Source: Bdellovibrionales bacterium
GTDB taxonomy: Bacteria > Bdellovibrionota > UBA1018
Reading direction: 5' to 3'
DNA length: 15,758 nt
Assembly (NCBI GenBank): GCA_018968995.1
Contig: JAGWZD010000019.1
Location: 1 to 15,758, forward strand
Shown here in pieces: positions 1-8,223 of this stretch. Numbering within the stretch: the stretch's first letter is position 1; each line of letters starts with the position of its first letter. Position numbers and translations under genes: made by a program. The notes beneath the pieces were generated by a model. That model was given only the letters and a program-made list of their open reading frames with translations, did no database searches and was not told where the DNA came from.

Positions 1-480
1 CACGATGTATCCATCGGGATGAGATCCACCACGAGCATTTTCATGCACCCAGTGAACCAGCGCTCCGGAAGGTGACGCCTCGTAGCGATCTGTGGGCGCA
101 TTCGAAGTGATGTAATCGCCACACGCTTCGATTTGATCGCCTTGCTTTACCTCGGGTCGACCGAAATCTAGATTAAAGACCACTTCAAGGATGTCTTGCG
201 GGCCAGGGCCGATCTGAATTTCAAAATGCTGATGCTCGGGGTTCCCCGGAAAAATACGAGACACTCGACCTTCGACTCGGGCACGCTCTGCAAATTGATT
301 GGGGGTTGTATTTCTAAAAACCAGCGCCCTACTATTATCGATTTTTAAGGCGCTGCCATCCCTCGCATTGCACGGAGGAATCTCACTTGTTTTCGCTAAG
401 GCCGTGACCTGGATCGACAGGACCAATGCCAGAGCAACCGAACAGATAGTGATAAGATGCGCCCGGGTTCGCATGAACAT
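1..480 (-). CDS. DUF3465-like exported protein (3' end outside window)
   Basis: Open from an ATG at 480 to the window edge: 160 codons with no stop, so the C-terminus is missing, probably by only a few residues. A GGGGAG ribosome site lies 9 nt before the ATG; a second in-frame ATG at 474 is possible. Residues 1-29 look like a Sec signal peptide: basic start (MFMRTR), hydrophobic stretch about 9-28 and a TALA-K cleavage site, so the mature protein should be periplasmic or secreted. The mature part has two cysteines. It ends in a pattern at 143-160 (HWVH, then HPDGYI) that matches my recollection of the DUF3465 C-terminal signature (HWTHHDP, then HxDGWI). The central VEGRVSRIFPG segment fits a small beta-barrel fold. 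The function of this family is unknown. A possible promoter and inverted repeat lie upstream at 541-588. The family call rests on recall of the motif, not on a search. Confidence 0.72.
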   Translation of the reverse strand, partial: MFMRTRAHLITICSVALALVLSIQVTALAKTSEIPPCNARDGSALKIDNSRALVFRNTTPNQFAERARVEGRVSRIFPGNPEHQHFEIQIGPGPQDILEVVFNLDFGRPEVKQGDQIEACGDYITSNAPTDRYEASPSGALVHWVHENARGGSHPDGYIV

Positions 481-540
481 GAGTTTCTCTCCCCTGATCT
501 TTGGGCGCGTCGTATCCGAAGCTCGCCGCTCTGCGCAAGG

Positions 541-567
541 CTTATTTTTCATGTTCTGGAAAATAAG
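541..567. repeat. Inverted repeat upstream of the DUF3465-like gene
   Basis: Arms at 541-550 (CTTATTTTTC) and 558-567 (GGAAAATAAG) are complementary except for one mismatch, with a 7-nt spacer. The right arm overlaps the proposed -10 of the minus-strand promoter. A regulator bound here could block that promoter. It is AT-rich and has no clear T-tract after a GC stem, so a terminator is less likely. No binding protein can be named. Confidence 0.4.
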
Positions 568-588
568 TATTCCTTAATGGAATGATAA
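560..588 (-). promoter_or_regulatory. Possible sigma70-type promoter for the DUF3465-like gene
   Basis: Reading the minus strand, TTATCA (583-588) and TATTTT (560-565) are separated by exactly 17 nt. Each hexamer matches four of six consensus bases. The -10 lies 80 nt ahead of the ATG at 480. The AT-rich setting contrasts with the flanking genes. This is a pattern match only. Confidence 0.35.
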
Positions 589-609
589 GAGAATGACTGG
601 GATCGCCCA

Positions 610-1065
610 TTACGCCGCGTGCGAATGGACAATCACGTCCACACGATACACCAGAACCCGGACCTCGGCATTTGAGGAGGCCAAGGTAAAATCGGTCTGA
701 CTTGGGTCCTGGCAAAACAGCCGGAAGGCAAAATCTACGATCACTTGCCGAGCCACGGCTTCTGCCTGTCGGTACTGCTCGAGATGAATCCGCGATTTAA
801 ACCACTGAGAAGCGTGATCCTGAATCCTTAACCCACAAGAAGGGGCGCTAATCAGTCCCTCAACATAATCTGCAAAGGCCTCATCCTCGTGCTCCTGGCG
901 ACGGCGATGCTCTTTGAGGGCCAGTACGGGGTTTGGATGTCGGTCCGCGAAAATCTGCTCCATAAAGGCCACTTCGGGTTCATCCGAAACCGACTCGAGA
1001 ACAAAAGGCCTCCCGTCAGAGTCGCTTCCCATCAGAATCAGCACCGTGCCAGCCTTGAACATCAT
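610..1065 (-). CDS. Unrecognised 151-aa cytosolic protein
   Basis: An open frame of 151 codons on the minus strand, with no competing long frame opposite. The start is uncertain: ATG codons at 1065 and 1062 follow a TTG at 1068, and no good ribosome site precedes any of them (AAGG is about 14 nt away). I do not recognise the family. Residues 1-35 look like beta strands, followed by a charged helical stretch (about 45-70, rich in E, R, H and D). The C-terminal half is mixed alpha/beta, ending in a strand-like segment rich in valine (about 130-148). No signal peptide, membrane span or metal-binding cysteine cluster is visible. It is divergent from the DinG-like gene with about 100 nt between starts, so the two may share a regulatory region. 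Its reality rests on length and lack of a rival frame. Confidence 0.55.
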   Translation of the reverse strand: MMFKAGTVLILMGSDSDGRPFVLESVSDEPEVAFMEQIFADRHPNPVLALKEHRRRQEHEDEAFADYVEGLISAPSCGLRIQDHASQWFKSRIHLEQYRQAEAVARQVIVDFAFRLFCQDPSQTDFTLASSNAEVRVLVYRVDVIVHSHAA

Positions 1066-1167
1066 CAACAGGCTTTTCGGCCTTGATCGTCCCCCAAAAG
1101 AGAATCTTTACAAAGCGTCAGTCTAGTTGGCGTGTCCTAAAAGACCTGCTGTGCTAGGACCGAGCTC

Positions 1168-3921
1168 ATGCGATTCACGCTCCTGGATTTCGAAACAACG
1201 GGCCTCGATCCACAAAACTCTGAACTTTTGGAAGTCGGCGCTATTCGAGTCCTCTTGCGACCTGATGGAACCCTAGACGAAGAGGAGCGCTTCTCTCAGC
1301 TCATCCGCCCGGAAGGAGAAATTCCCTGGGTGATTCAAAAACTCACGGGCATCACTCCCGAGTTACTTCAAAAAAGCAAAGCTCGGCCACTTTCAGAGGT
1401 CCTTCCGGAGTTTTTAGATTTTCTCGGCGACTCGCCGATCATTGCCCACAACGCCTCGATGGAGCAGGGATTTCTCGATCATCAAATTCTTCCGCTCTCA
1501 GCACGAAACTCATTTGAGGTGTGGAACTCGATAGAACCGCTGGCACTTCTTCTGCCAGAAATGAGCTCGCATTCGATGGAAACCCTTCGAGACTGGGCGG
1601 AACTCTCTCATGAAGGCTCGCATCGGGCCCTCGAAGACTGCGAAGCCCTCCTTGGATTGCTTCGTTTTGGTCGTGACTTTCTCATCCACAAACGCCCTTG
1701 GATCTCTGGACTAGTCTCTCGATATATCGGAACAAAAGACGACTGGGCATGGAGTTGGTATTTTCTGGATTCATTGCCTCCTGAAGTGCTCGAAGCCAGC
1801 CCACCCGAGAAAGAGCCTCTCACCGATCTTCGAGAGTTAAAAAAGCGAGACGAGGCCCGCGACCATGAAGAAAAACGGAAATCTTCGATCAACCGCTCAA
1901 GCATAGAAAAGGCGCTCCGGTCAGCAGCGGAGAAATTGGGCCTTGAGGTACGCCCTCAGCAGCTCGTGATGTCTACTGAGGTCCTAGAAGCCCTCTCATC
2001 GGGAAAGCGCCTGGCGATTGAGGCACCCACAGGAACTGGTAAATCACTCGCCTACTTACTGCCAGGAGTGCTTCGATCTCGAGAAACCGGAACTCCGCTA
2101 GTGGTTTCTACTCATAGTAAGTCTCTTCAAGATCAGCTTTTCGAAAAAGATATCCCAAAGCTTTCCGCTATTTTGGATTCGCCCGTTCACGCGACTACTG
2201 TAAAGGGTCAAAACAATTACCTTTGCCTTCGCAAGCTCAACGAAGTGCTCGCCACAGTCGGATTTACAGACCCACTGGATCTACGCTGGAGCGCCACTTA
2301 CCTGGCAGCGCTTTCCTACGCTGTTCCAGTTGTGGAACTGGATCGCATTTCACGTTATCTACGATCTGAATTTCCAGCGCTCGATGAGTGGATTGACCGC
2401 GTCAGATCGCATCACACCACCACCCTCGGTCCACCATGCCCCTACTACAAGCAGTGCCATTTCTTCGATAGTGCCCGATTGGCCCACGATGCAGAAGTCA
2501 TCGTCGCTAATCATGCATTAGTTTTCCAATGGCCGCAGCATCTCCCTCAGATTCGCGACTTGGTCCTCGACGAGGGACATCACCTCGAAGATCAGCTCAC
2601 TAAAACTCTTACGGTTTCAGTTTCTGAAAACGAACTCTCTGAGGCCTGCGATCGGCTCGCTCGTAAACAAGGCAGTAGAAAACTGGGTGATGCCGTCGGA
2701 ATTTCCAGATTACTGGATAACCTGGAATGGACCGACTTTCTCGAGCGAACAGACGAAGTCCGATCCAGAATTCTTCATGTGCGAAACGCCGCACCCATGC
2801 TGGTTCCAAATGTGGATGGAACCGAGGGCTATGAACAAGTTGTCGTTCTTCAGCGCGGATCCAAACAGCGCGGTTCCGAAACCGTGTGGAAAACGCTCGA
2901 GGAGCTTCGCTCAGCGGTTCAGGATCTGAACGTTTTTCTGACTCAGACGCTGAACCGTTGCGAAGGACAGCGAGCCTCGCTGGATATCGATTTACTGAAA
3001 ACCCATCAAATGCGTTTCTCGGCCTTCACAGAAGCCTTCAATGCCCTAGTCTCGGACGACGCAAATTTCCTGCGGTGCCTTTACTGGCATCCCCGCGAAG
3101 CGCTCTGGAGGTTCGATGTGGCACCTATCGACACGACAGGACTCGGAGAGCCCTTTTTCTCTCAGCGGCACTCTGTGGTGGTGACTTCTGCCACCCTTTC
3201 GGCCGGTACTCAGCCTCACTTTGTCACCGACCGAGTGGGACTAAAGCCTGATAAGCCACTCATTCAACTCCCCTCGCCTTACAGACTTGCCGAGCAGGCA
3301 CAGGTCTACTTACCCACGGATGTGGGACCTCCGGGCACCGCCGGACACCTAGATGCCCTGATTCACTTTGCCGAGGAAATTGCTGTGGAACTGGGCGGCA
3401 GAACCCTGCTTCTCATGAGTTCGAATCGACGGCTTCGAACGGCTGCAGAGACGCTCCGAGATCGATTGAAACGAGCTCAGATTGACGTCTATGATTCGCT
3501 CAGCGACCGAAGGGCCGCTGAAGGGTTTATTGGGGCCGAGCGCGCCATACTTGTCGGCGGCGAAAGGTACGGCGAGGGCCTAGATATTCCGGGACCGAAA
3601 CTTTCCTGTGTCATTATTGAAAAGATTAACGAAGCCATGACTCGCTCTCCTCTGGCAGAAGCGCGCCGGGCGAGAACCAAGTTTGGCTTATTTGACTATG
3701 ACTTTCCGGTGCGAATGATGTGGCTCAAGCAGCGAGTGGGAAGACTCATTCGTTCTCCCTCAGACCAAGGGGCCATTATCATCTTTGATCCTCGCTACAA
3801 TGGCTGGAGCGCCTCCTCGCGGCAACAAGTCGACCGGACCCTTGCGCCGATGCCCATTCAACTGACCTCACGCTCGGAGATTGTAGAAGCGGTCTCGAAA
3901 AAATATGGACTCGGTCGCTAG
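1168..3921 (+). CDS. dinG: DinG-family DNA helicase with N-terminal DEDDh exonuclease domain
   Basis: 917 aa, a size typical of exonuclease-DinG fusions. Residues 1-170 form a DnaQ-like 3'-5' exonuclease domain: motif I DFETTG (D7, E9), motif II HNASMEQGF (94-102) and motif III H152/D157. The motif II aspartate expected after HNAxF is a glutamate (E99). Residues about 245-910 are an XPD/DinG superfamily 2 helicase: Walker A APTGTGKS (286-293, K292), DEGH box (468-471), a TSATLS motif and a C-terminal VGRLIRS motif. These enzymes unwind DNA 5'-3' and act on D-loops, R-loops or G4 structures. Fe-S ligands are expected at C353, a cysteine before LGPPC, C424 and C430; the second is T419. An AGGA site lies 8 nt before the ATG. 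The gene is monocistronic, with a possible terminator at 4092-4114. The family call is firm; activity of the exonuclease and cluster occupancy are open. Confidence 0.93.
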   Translation: MRFTLLDFETTGLDPQNSELLEVGAIRVLLRPDGTLDEEERFSQLIRPEGEIPWVIQKLTGITPELLQKSKARPLSEVLPEFLDFLGDSPIIAHNASMEQGFLDHQILPLSARNSFEVWNSIEPLALLLPEMSSHSMETLRDWAELSHEGSHRALEDCEALLGLLRFGRDFLIHKRPWISGLVSRYIGTKDDWAWSWYFLDSLPPEVLEASPPEKEPLTDLRELKKRDEARDHEEKRKSSINRSSIEKALRSAAEKLGLEVRPQQLVMSTEVLEALSSGKRLAIEAPTGTGKSLAYLLPGVLRSRETGTPLVVSTHSKSLQDQLFEKDIPKLSAILDSPVHATTVKGQNNYLCLRKLNEVLATVGFTDPLDLRWSATYLAALSYAVPVVELDRISRYLRSEFPALDEWIDRVRSHHTTTLGPPCPYYKQCHFFDSARLAHDAEVIVANHALVFQWPQHLPQIRDLVLDEGHHLEDQLTKTLTVSVSENELSEACDRLARKQGSRKLGDAVGISRLLDNLEWTDFLERTDEVRSRILHVRNAAPMLVPNVDGTEGYEQVVVLQRGSKQRGSETVWKTLEELRSAVQDLNVFLTQTLNRCEGQRASLDIDLLKTHQMRFSAFTEAFNALVSDDANFLRCLYWHPREALWRFDVAPIDTTGLGEPFFSQRHSVVVTSATLSAGTQPHFVTDRVGLKPDKPLIQLPSPYRLAEQAQVYLPTDVGPPGTAGHLDALIHFAEEIAVELGGRTLLLMSSNRRLRTAAETLRDRLKRAQIDVYDSLSDRRAAEGFIGAERAILVGGERYGEGLDIPGPKLSCVIIEKINEAMTRSPLAEARRARTKFGLFDYDFPVRMMWLKQRVGRLIRSPSDQGAIIIFDPRYNGWSASSRQQVDRTLAPMPIQLTSRSEIVEAVSKKYGLGR

Positions 3922-4191
3922 AGCCAGCTTGGGACGTAAGGCTTGCGTGAAGCCCTAAAAGGTCGATGCCCAAGTTTGAATGGCCACCATGGCAACTGCG
4001 GCAATCACAACAACTCTGACGTAAAAAGAATGCATACTTGACTATCGTATCGGTCGAGTCGATTGGAACTCAAGTTTTCGAAGACGACGCAGGCGTCTAG
4101 CACGCCGCATTTTTAGAACCTGCAAACAACCATCTGCGTTAGCCCACCACAAGATCTCTCAAAAGGATGACACTCCCCTTTTTAACAAACT
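3922..4191. other. Intergenic region between dinG-like gene and prfC
   Basis: About 270 nt with no credible gene on either strand. It holds a candidate terminator (4092-4114) and a TTGACT hexamer at 4038-4043, which has no good -10 at the normal distance. It also holds a short open frame (4166-4222) running over the prfC start. A GGCTT/AAGCC hairpin just after the dinG stop has no T-tract. Confidence 0.6.
4092..4114 (+). terminator. Candidate intrinsic terminator after the dinG-like gene
   Basis: Stem GGCGT (4092-4096) and ACGCC (4102-4106) with a 5-nt loop CTAGC. GCA and a five-T run (4110-4114) follow. The stem is short, and the T-run starts 3 nt after it, so it may be weak. It lies about 170 nt past the stop codon. 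Confidence 0.4.
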
Positions 4192-4203
4192 GTGTTATTG
4201 CTC

Positions 4204-5850
4204 ATGGCCATGGCAGACCTTGAAACCGAAGTGAAACGTCGTCGGACGTTCGCCATCATTTCTCACCCGGATGCCGGAAAGACCACGCTCACCGAAAAGC
4301 TTTTGTTGTACGGAGGCGCAATCCATTTAGCGGGCGCCGTAAAAGCAAAAGCCAACCAGCGCAATACAACCTCGGACTGGATGGAAATCGAGCGGCAGCG
4401 CGGAATTTCGATCTCATCAAGCGTTCTGCAATTCGAGTATGCCGGTCACCAGGTCAATCTGCTGGATACCCCAGGCCACAAAGACTTCTCTGAGGACACT
4501 TATCGAACGCTCACCGCAGCGGATGCGGCAGTGATGCTGATCGATGCCGCTAAAGGCGTGGAACCTCAAACACGAAAACTTTTCGAAGTCTGCCGAATGA
4601 GGGGAATTCCCATCTTCACTTTCGTGAACAAGATGGACCGCCCTTCGCGCGAACCCCTAGATCTCTTAGATGAACTCGAAAGTGTTCTGGGTATCCGATC
4701 CTGCCCCATGGTTTGGCCGGTCGGATCGGGCGATCGCTTCCGTGGGGTTTTTGATCGCCAAAGCCGAGAAATGTTAGTTTACCAAACCGAGGGCGAAGCG
4801 AACGTAAAAGGCCGACTTCAACCCAAGAAGGTATCTGGCCTTGATGATCCTGAGCTTTTGACTCTGATCTCTGGCCCCAGACAGGATCTCGAAGAGGCTG
4901 AGCTGTTGCGGGACACCCTGCAAGCTGAGCTTGAACTCGTAGAAGTCGCGGGAGACTCGTTTGATCTAGATCGCATTTTAAAGGGGCAACTCTCGCCCGT
5001 GTTTTTTGGCTCAGCGATGAATAATTTTGGAGTGCAGCGATTCCTCGAGCGATTTTTGGAGCTTGCACCCGCTCCTGGGAATCGAAAGGCTGGTGAGACG
5101 CTCATTGACCCAGTGAAAAATGGCTTTTCTGGGTTTATTTTCAAAATTCAGGCAAATATGGACCCTCAGCACCGCGATCGTGTCGCCTTTATGCGTGTTG
5201 TCTCTGGGAAGTTTTCACGCGGAATGGAAGTTCGTCACGCCCGTTTAGAGAAAGCGATTCGACTCTCTAAGCCCCTAAACTTTTTTGGACAGGAACGTGT
5301 CATTGTTGATGAAGCATGGCCTGGGGACATCGTGGGACTACTGGACACCACGGGTGACCTACGCATCGGAGACACCCTTTGCGAGAAGAGCAATTTCGAG
5401 TTTGATGGTGTTCCGCGCTTTTCTCCTGAGCATTTTGCAAGCGTGGTGATCTTAGACCCCATGAAGCGCAAGCAGCTCAAGAAAGGCTTAGATCAGCTCT
5501 CTGAAGAAGGGGTCGTTCAGGTCTACCGTCAGCGGGGCCTACTGGATAAAGATCCTGTTTTGGGAGCCGTGGGCGCCCTTCAATTTGAAGTACTTCAACA
5601 TCGTCTCAAGTCTGAATACTCCGTAGACGTGAAGATCGAAAAGCTGCCTTATCTTCACGCACGATGGGTGACGGGTCCAGGGCTCGACCCCGATTACTTT
5701 GAGCGTCGCGAAGATTCTCGATGTTTAGAGGATCGAGATGGGTTTCCTGTTCTGCTATTTAAGAGCGACTGGGGTCTGAGATACGCTGAAGAGAATAATA
5801 AGAACCTGCAATTCCTCAAGACAGCTCCAGCAGTAAAAAAATCAAATTAA
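4204..5850 (+). CDS. prfC: Peptide chain release factor 3 (RF3), translational GTPase
   Basis: 548 aa from the ATG at 4204. RF3 is a cytosolic GTPase that removes RF1/RF2 from the ribosome after peptide release. GTPase motifs are intact: G1 SHPDAGKTT (20-28), switch I SDWMEIERQRGISI (57-70), G3 DTPGHKDFSED (88-98), G4 NKMD (142-145). The region FKIQANMDPQHRDRVAFMRV and the later KQLKKGLDQLSEEG stretch match my recollection of E. coli RF3 closely, so this is RF3 and not EF-G or LepA. The frame is open back to a stop at 4183; GTG 4192, ATG 4204 and ATG 4210 are possible starts. Homology of the N-terminus favours 4204 or 4210. None has a ribosome site; the nearest AAAAGG (4161-4166 region) is about 38 nt upstream. 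The 3' end overlaps the Nudix gene by 9 nt, tail to tail. Confidence 0.95.
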   Translation: MAMADLETEVKRRRTFAIISHPDAGKTTLTEKLLLYGGAIHLAGAVKAKANQRNTTSDWMEIERQRGISISSSVLQFEYAGHQVNLLDTPGHKDFSEDTYRTLTAADAAVMLIDAAKGVEPQTRKLFEVCRMRGIPIFTFVNKMDRPSREPLDLLDELESVLGIRSCPMVWPVGSGDRFRGVFDRQSREMLVYQTEGEANVKGRLQPKKVSGLDDPELLTLISGPRQDLEEAELLRDTLQAELELVEVAGDSFDLDRILKGQLSPVFFGSAMNNFGVQRFLERFLELAPAPGNRKAGETLIDPVKNGFSGFIFKIQANMDPQHRDRVAFMRVVSGKFSRGMEVRHARLEKAIRLSKPLNFFGQERVIVDEAWPGDIVGLLDTTGDLRIGDTLCEKSNFEFDGVPRFSPEHFASVVILDPMKRKQLKKGLDQLSEEGVVQVYRQRGLLDKDPVLGAVGALQFEVLQHRLKSEYSVDVKIEKLPYLHARWVTGPGLDPDYFERREDSRCLEDRDGFPVLLFKSDWGLRYAEENNKNLQFLKTAPAVKKSN

Positions 5851-6378
5851 ACTCAGCTCATCGGCTACCACTTTTTGTCCCTGATACCAAAACGTGCCGT
5901 GAAACGGTCGCCCTGTCAGGACATGTGGAAGGAACTTCCTATCCCCCTCCCAGAGATTCAGGTCCATGACTCTTGCTGCGGACACCCAGTGCAGAGTTCC
6001 TTCATCGCTGACTCGAGAACCATCCTGAATCTTTTCGCCTTCAGCTGAATCAAGATGAGCAGTCATCACGGTGCACAGCCAGTCTTCTGATTTCTTTTCC
6101 TTAAAGTTCGGAAACTGTAGAGTCCCTAGCCAACGATAGCGCTCTTTCGTGAGACTTAGGCCTGACTCCTCCTGGACCTCACGGGCTGCAGCTTGCCAAG
6201 GCGACTCCCCAGGCTCAAACTTGCCCCCCAGGCCGTTCCATTTTCCTGAGTGATAGTCTCCATCTCTTCCGTGGCGATGAATCATCAGGACTTCAGAACG
6301 CCCCTCGGAGTCAGAGCGAAAGATATAGACCAGACAAGCAGGAATCAGCTTTCTATCGCCCGTTTCAAAAGCGTTCAT
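5842..6378 (-). CDS. Nudix hydrolase, 8-oxo-dGTP diphosphatase (MutT/MTH1)-like
   Basis: 178 aa. Nudix enzymes hydrolyse nucleoside diphosphates linked to another group; members of this type clean oxidised dNTPs from the pool. The Nudix box is complete: G52, E58, then REVQEESGL (66-74), fitting GX5EX7REUXEEXGU exactly, preceded by WNGLGG (47-52). The C-terminal pattern LWEGDRKFLP, then F-x-G-T-F, resembles the MutX/MTH1 group, supporting oxidised purine dNTPs as substrate, but this is inferred. The ATG lies 1 nt after the acyl-CoA ligase stop, with GGAG 4 nt before it inside that gene. It is therefore the last gene of the cluster and probably translated by coupling. The final 9 nt overlap the prfC 3' end on the other strand. 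Confidence 0.88.
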   Translation of the reverse strand: MNAFETGDRKLIPACLVYIFRSDSEGRSEVLMIHRHGRDGDYHSGKWNGLGGKFEPGESPWQAAAREVQEESGLSLTKERYRWLGTLQFPNFKEKKSEDWLCTVMTAHLDSAEGEKIQDGSRVSDEGTLHWVSAARVMDLNLWEGDRKFLPHVLTGRPFHGTFWYQGQKVVADELSLI

Positions 6379-6379
6379 C

Positions 6380-8203
6380 TTACTCCGAATACATTTGATC
6401 GATGAGATCTTTGTATCTGCTCTCGATCACATTGCGCTTCATTTTTAAAGTAGGAGTCATTTCGCCCGCCTCAATTGAAAACTCTTGAGCAAGCAAAGTG
6501 ACTTTCTTGACTTGCTCAAAGTTAGCTAGTTCAGCGTTAACTCCATCGACATGAGAACGCACAGCTTTAATCACATCAGAATCCGAAACCACCCGACCAT
6601 CGTTGCTACCCTGCTTGGTTTTTAGCTGTCCGAGCGTAGTTTCACCGAGAGTGATTAAAGCGGAGATGAATTTTCGATTGTCTCCCACTAAGCAAACCTG
6701 GCTCACCATGGGATGAACCTTGATCTTCTCTTCAATAGGTAGTGGGGCAATCATTTTGCCCCCTGAAGTTTTCATGATCTCTTTTTTTCGACCCCGAATC
6801 TTCACTAAACCACGCGGAGTCAGCTCTGCGAGATCACCTGTGTGAAGCCAGCCCTCGCTATCAAAGGTGGCTTTCGTGTTCTCTGCATCTTTGTAATAAC
6901 CTACAAAGACATGGCGACCCCGAGTTAACATTTCGCCATCTGGAGCAATCATAAACTCCATTCCAGGCACAGGCTTTCCGACGGTACCGGCGCTATCCAC
7001 CCCCGGCTCAGTCATGCAGACCACGCCAGTGGTCTCGGTTTGCCCATAGTCCTCAAGAATCTCTAGGCCGATCGACCTAAACCAACGAGAAACATGCGCT
7101 GGCAAAGCGGCAGCACCAGAAGCTAGCGTCAAGGCCTGTCCCAAACCTAAAGCCTTTCGTATTTTGGACAGCACGAGTTTGTCAGCCACTTGAAGCTGTA
7201 GCAGATCCAAGAATGGCAGCGGTTTCTGACTCAGCTGGATCTCGGCACAACGCGCTCCTGTTGCTAGTGCCCAAGAAGCAAGCTTCTGCCGCGCAGCTGG
7301 CGCCTTTTCGAGCTTGCCTAATACTCCCTCGACCATCTTCTCCCAAAGTCGAGGGACGGAAAGAAGCAAAGTGGGCTCCACTTCAGGAATCTCAGCTGCA
7401 ACCTTTTCAAACTTTGTTGCAAAGGAAACCTGGTACTGCATGGTGATTCCAACGCCGATATTCTGCAGCTTTTCGGCAATATGACAAAGCGGGAGAAATG
7501 AAAAAAGCCTTCCACCGTCGGGCAAACGCCAATAATCACGAACGCGATCAGAGGTGTAAACCATGTTATCGTGTGAGAGCAGCGCCCCCTTGGGATACCC
7601 CGTGGTACCTGAGGTATAAATCATAAAGGCTCCGGCCATCGGATCAATGGCCGAAAGAAGCTCATCTAGAGTTCTGGCATTTCCCGACTCTGCAATCCGT
7701 CGTCCTTCGGCAATTGCCGTCTCGTAGGCCACTGCTTTTGGAGAAATGGAGCAATCACCATCAAAAACAATGATCATCTCAATTCGCTCGGGAAGAGAGC
7801 TAGCTGAATCACCTTCTGCAAACTTCTTGAAATACTCTGCGTTTTGAACCGAGAGAATTCGCGACTCGGTATGGTTCAGGATGTAAAGAATATCCTTCGG
7901 CGCGCTATTGGGGTAAATTCCGGCCGATTTACCGCCCAATAATAACATGGCCAAATCCGCGTGAACCCATTCCGGAGAGTTGTACCCAAAAATAGTCCCC
8001 ACATCATTCTTGCCAAATCCCTTAGACTCCAAAAAAAGCGCTAGATGATAGACACGATCGCAATACTCTCGCGCAGTGAGAACACGCCACTGATCACCCT
8101 TTTTGTAGCCTTGGCCTGGCGAGTTGGGATGGGCCTTGGCCCAATCTCTAAGTCGATGCAAAACAGTCGGACCGGGCTTCACGCGGCTCGCTTCTGAAGT
8201 CAT
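6380..8203 (-). CDS. Long-chain fatty-acid-CoA ligase (AMP-forming), FadD15-like
   Basis: 607 aa. It activates long-chain fatty acids to acyl-CoA through an acyl-adenylate, at the cytosolic face of the membrane. ANL superfamily motifs in order: P-loop YTSGTTGYPKG (196-206), YGQTETT (386-392), GWLHTGD (451-457), and the hinge and catalytic-lysine region GRKKEIMKTSGGK (471-483). A frame can be read from a GTG at 8224, but the ATG at 8203 has AAGGAG about 6 nt before it and is preferred. It starts 20 nt after the transglycosylase stop and ends 1 nt before the Nudix ATG, so one transcript is likely. No signal peptide or membrane span is seen. Chain-length preference cannot be read from the sequence. 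It might supply beta-oxidation or phospholipid turnover; no other fatty-acid gene is nearby. Confidence 0.93.
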   Translation of the reverse strand: MTSEASRVKPGPTVLHRLRDWAKAHPNSPGQGYKKGDQWRVLTAREYCDRVYHLALFLESKGFGKNDVGTIFGYNSPEWVHADLAMLLLGGKSAGIYPNSAPKDILYILNHTESRILSVQNAEYFKKFAEGDSASSLPERIEMIIVFDGDCSISPKAVAYETAIAEGRRIAESGNARTLDELLSAIDPMAGAFMIYTSGTTGYPKGALLSHDNMVYTSDRVRDYWRLPDGGRLFSFLPLCHIAEKLQNIGVGITMQYQVSFATKFEKVAAEIPEVEPTLLLSVPRLWEKMVEGVLGKLEKAPAARQKLASWALATGARCAEIQLSQKPLPFLDLLQLQVADKLVLSKIRKALGLGQALTLASGAAALPAHVSRWFRSIGLEILEDYGQTETTGVVCMTEPGVDSAGTVGKPVPGMEFMIAPDGEMLTRGRHVFVGYYKDAENTKATFDSEGWLHTGDLAELTPRGLVKIRGRKKEIMKTSGGKMIAPLPIEEKIKVHPMVSQVCLVGDNRKFISALITLGETTLGQLKTKQGSNDGRVVSDSDVIKAVRSHVDGVNAELANFEQVKKVTLLAQEFSIEAGEMTPTLKMKRNVIESRYKDLIDQMYSE

Positions 8204-8223
8204 GGATTTCTCCTTTTGGGACA

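Noticed and set aside
541..567. Inverted repeat as a terminator for the 151-aa gene
   Set aside because: The stem is AT-rich and lacks a T-run directly after a GC-rich stem on the minus strand. It overlaps a plausible promoter, so it was listed as a possible operator instead.
4616..5144. Two overlapping minus-strand frames opposite prfC
   Set aside because: They are antisense to strongly conserved RF3 coding sequence and have no recognisable domain.
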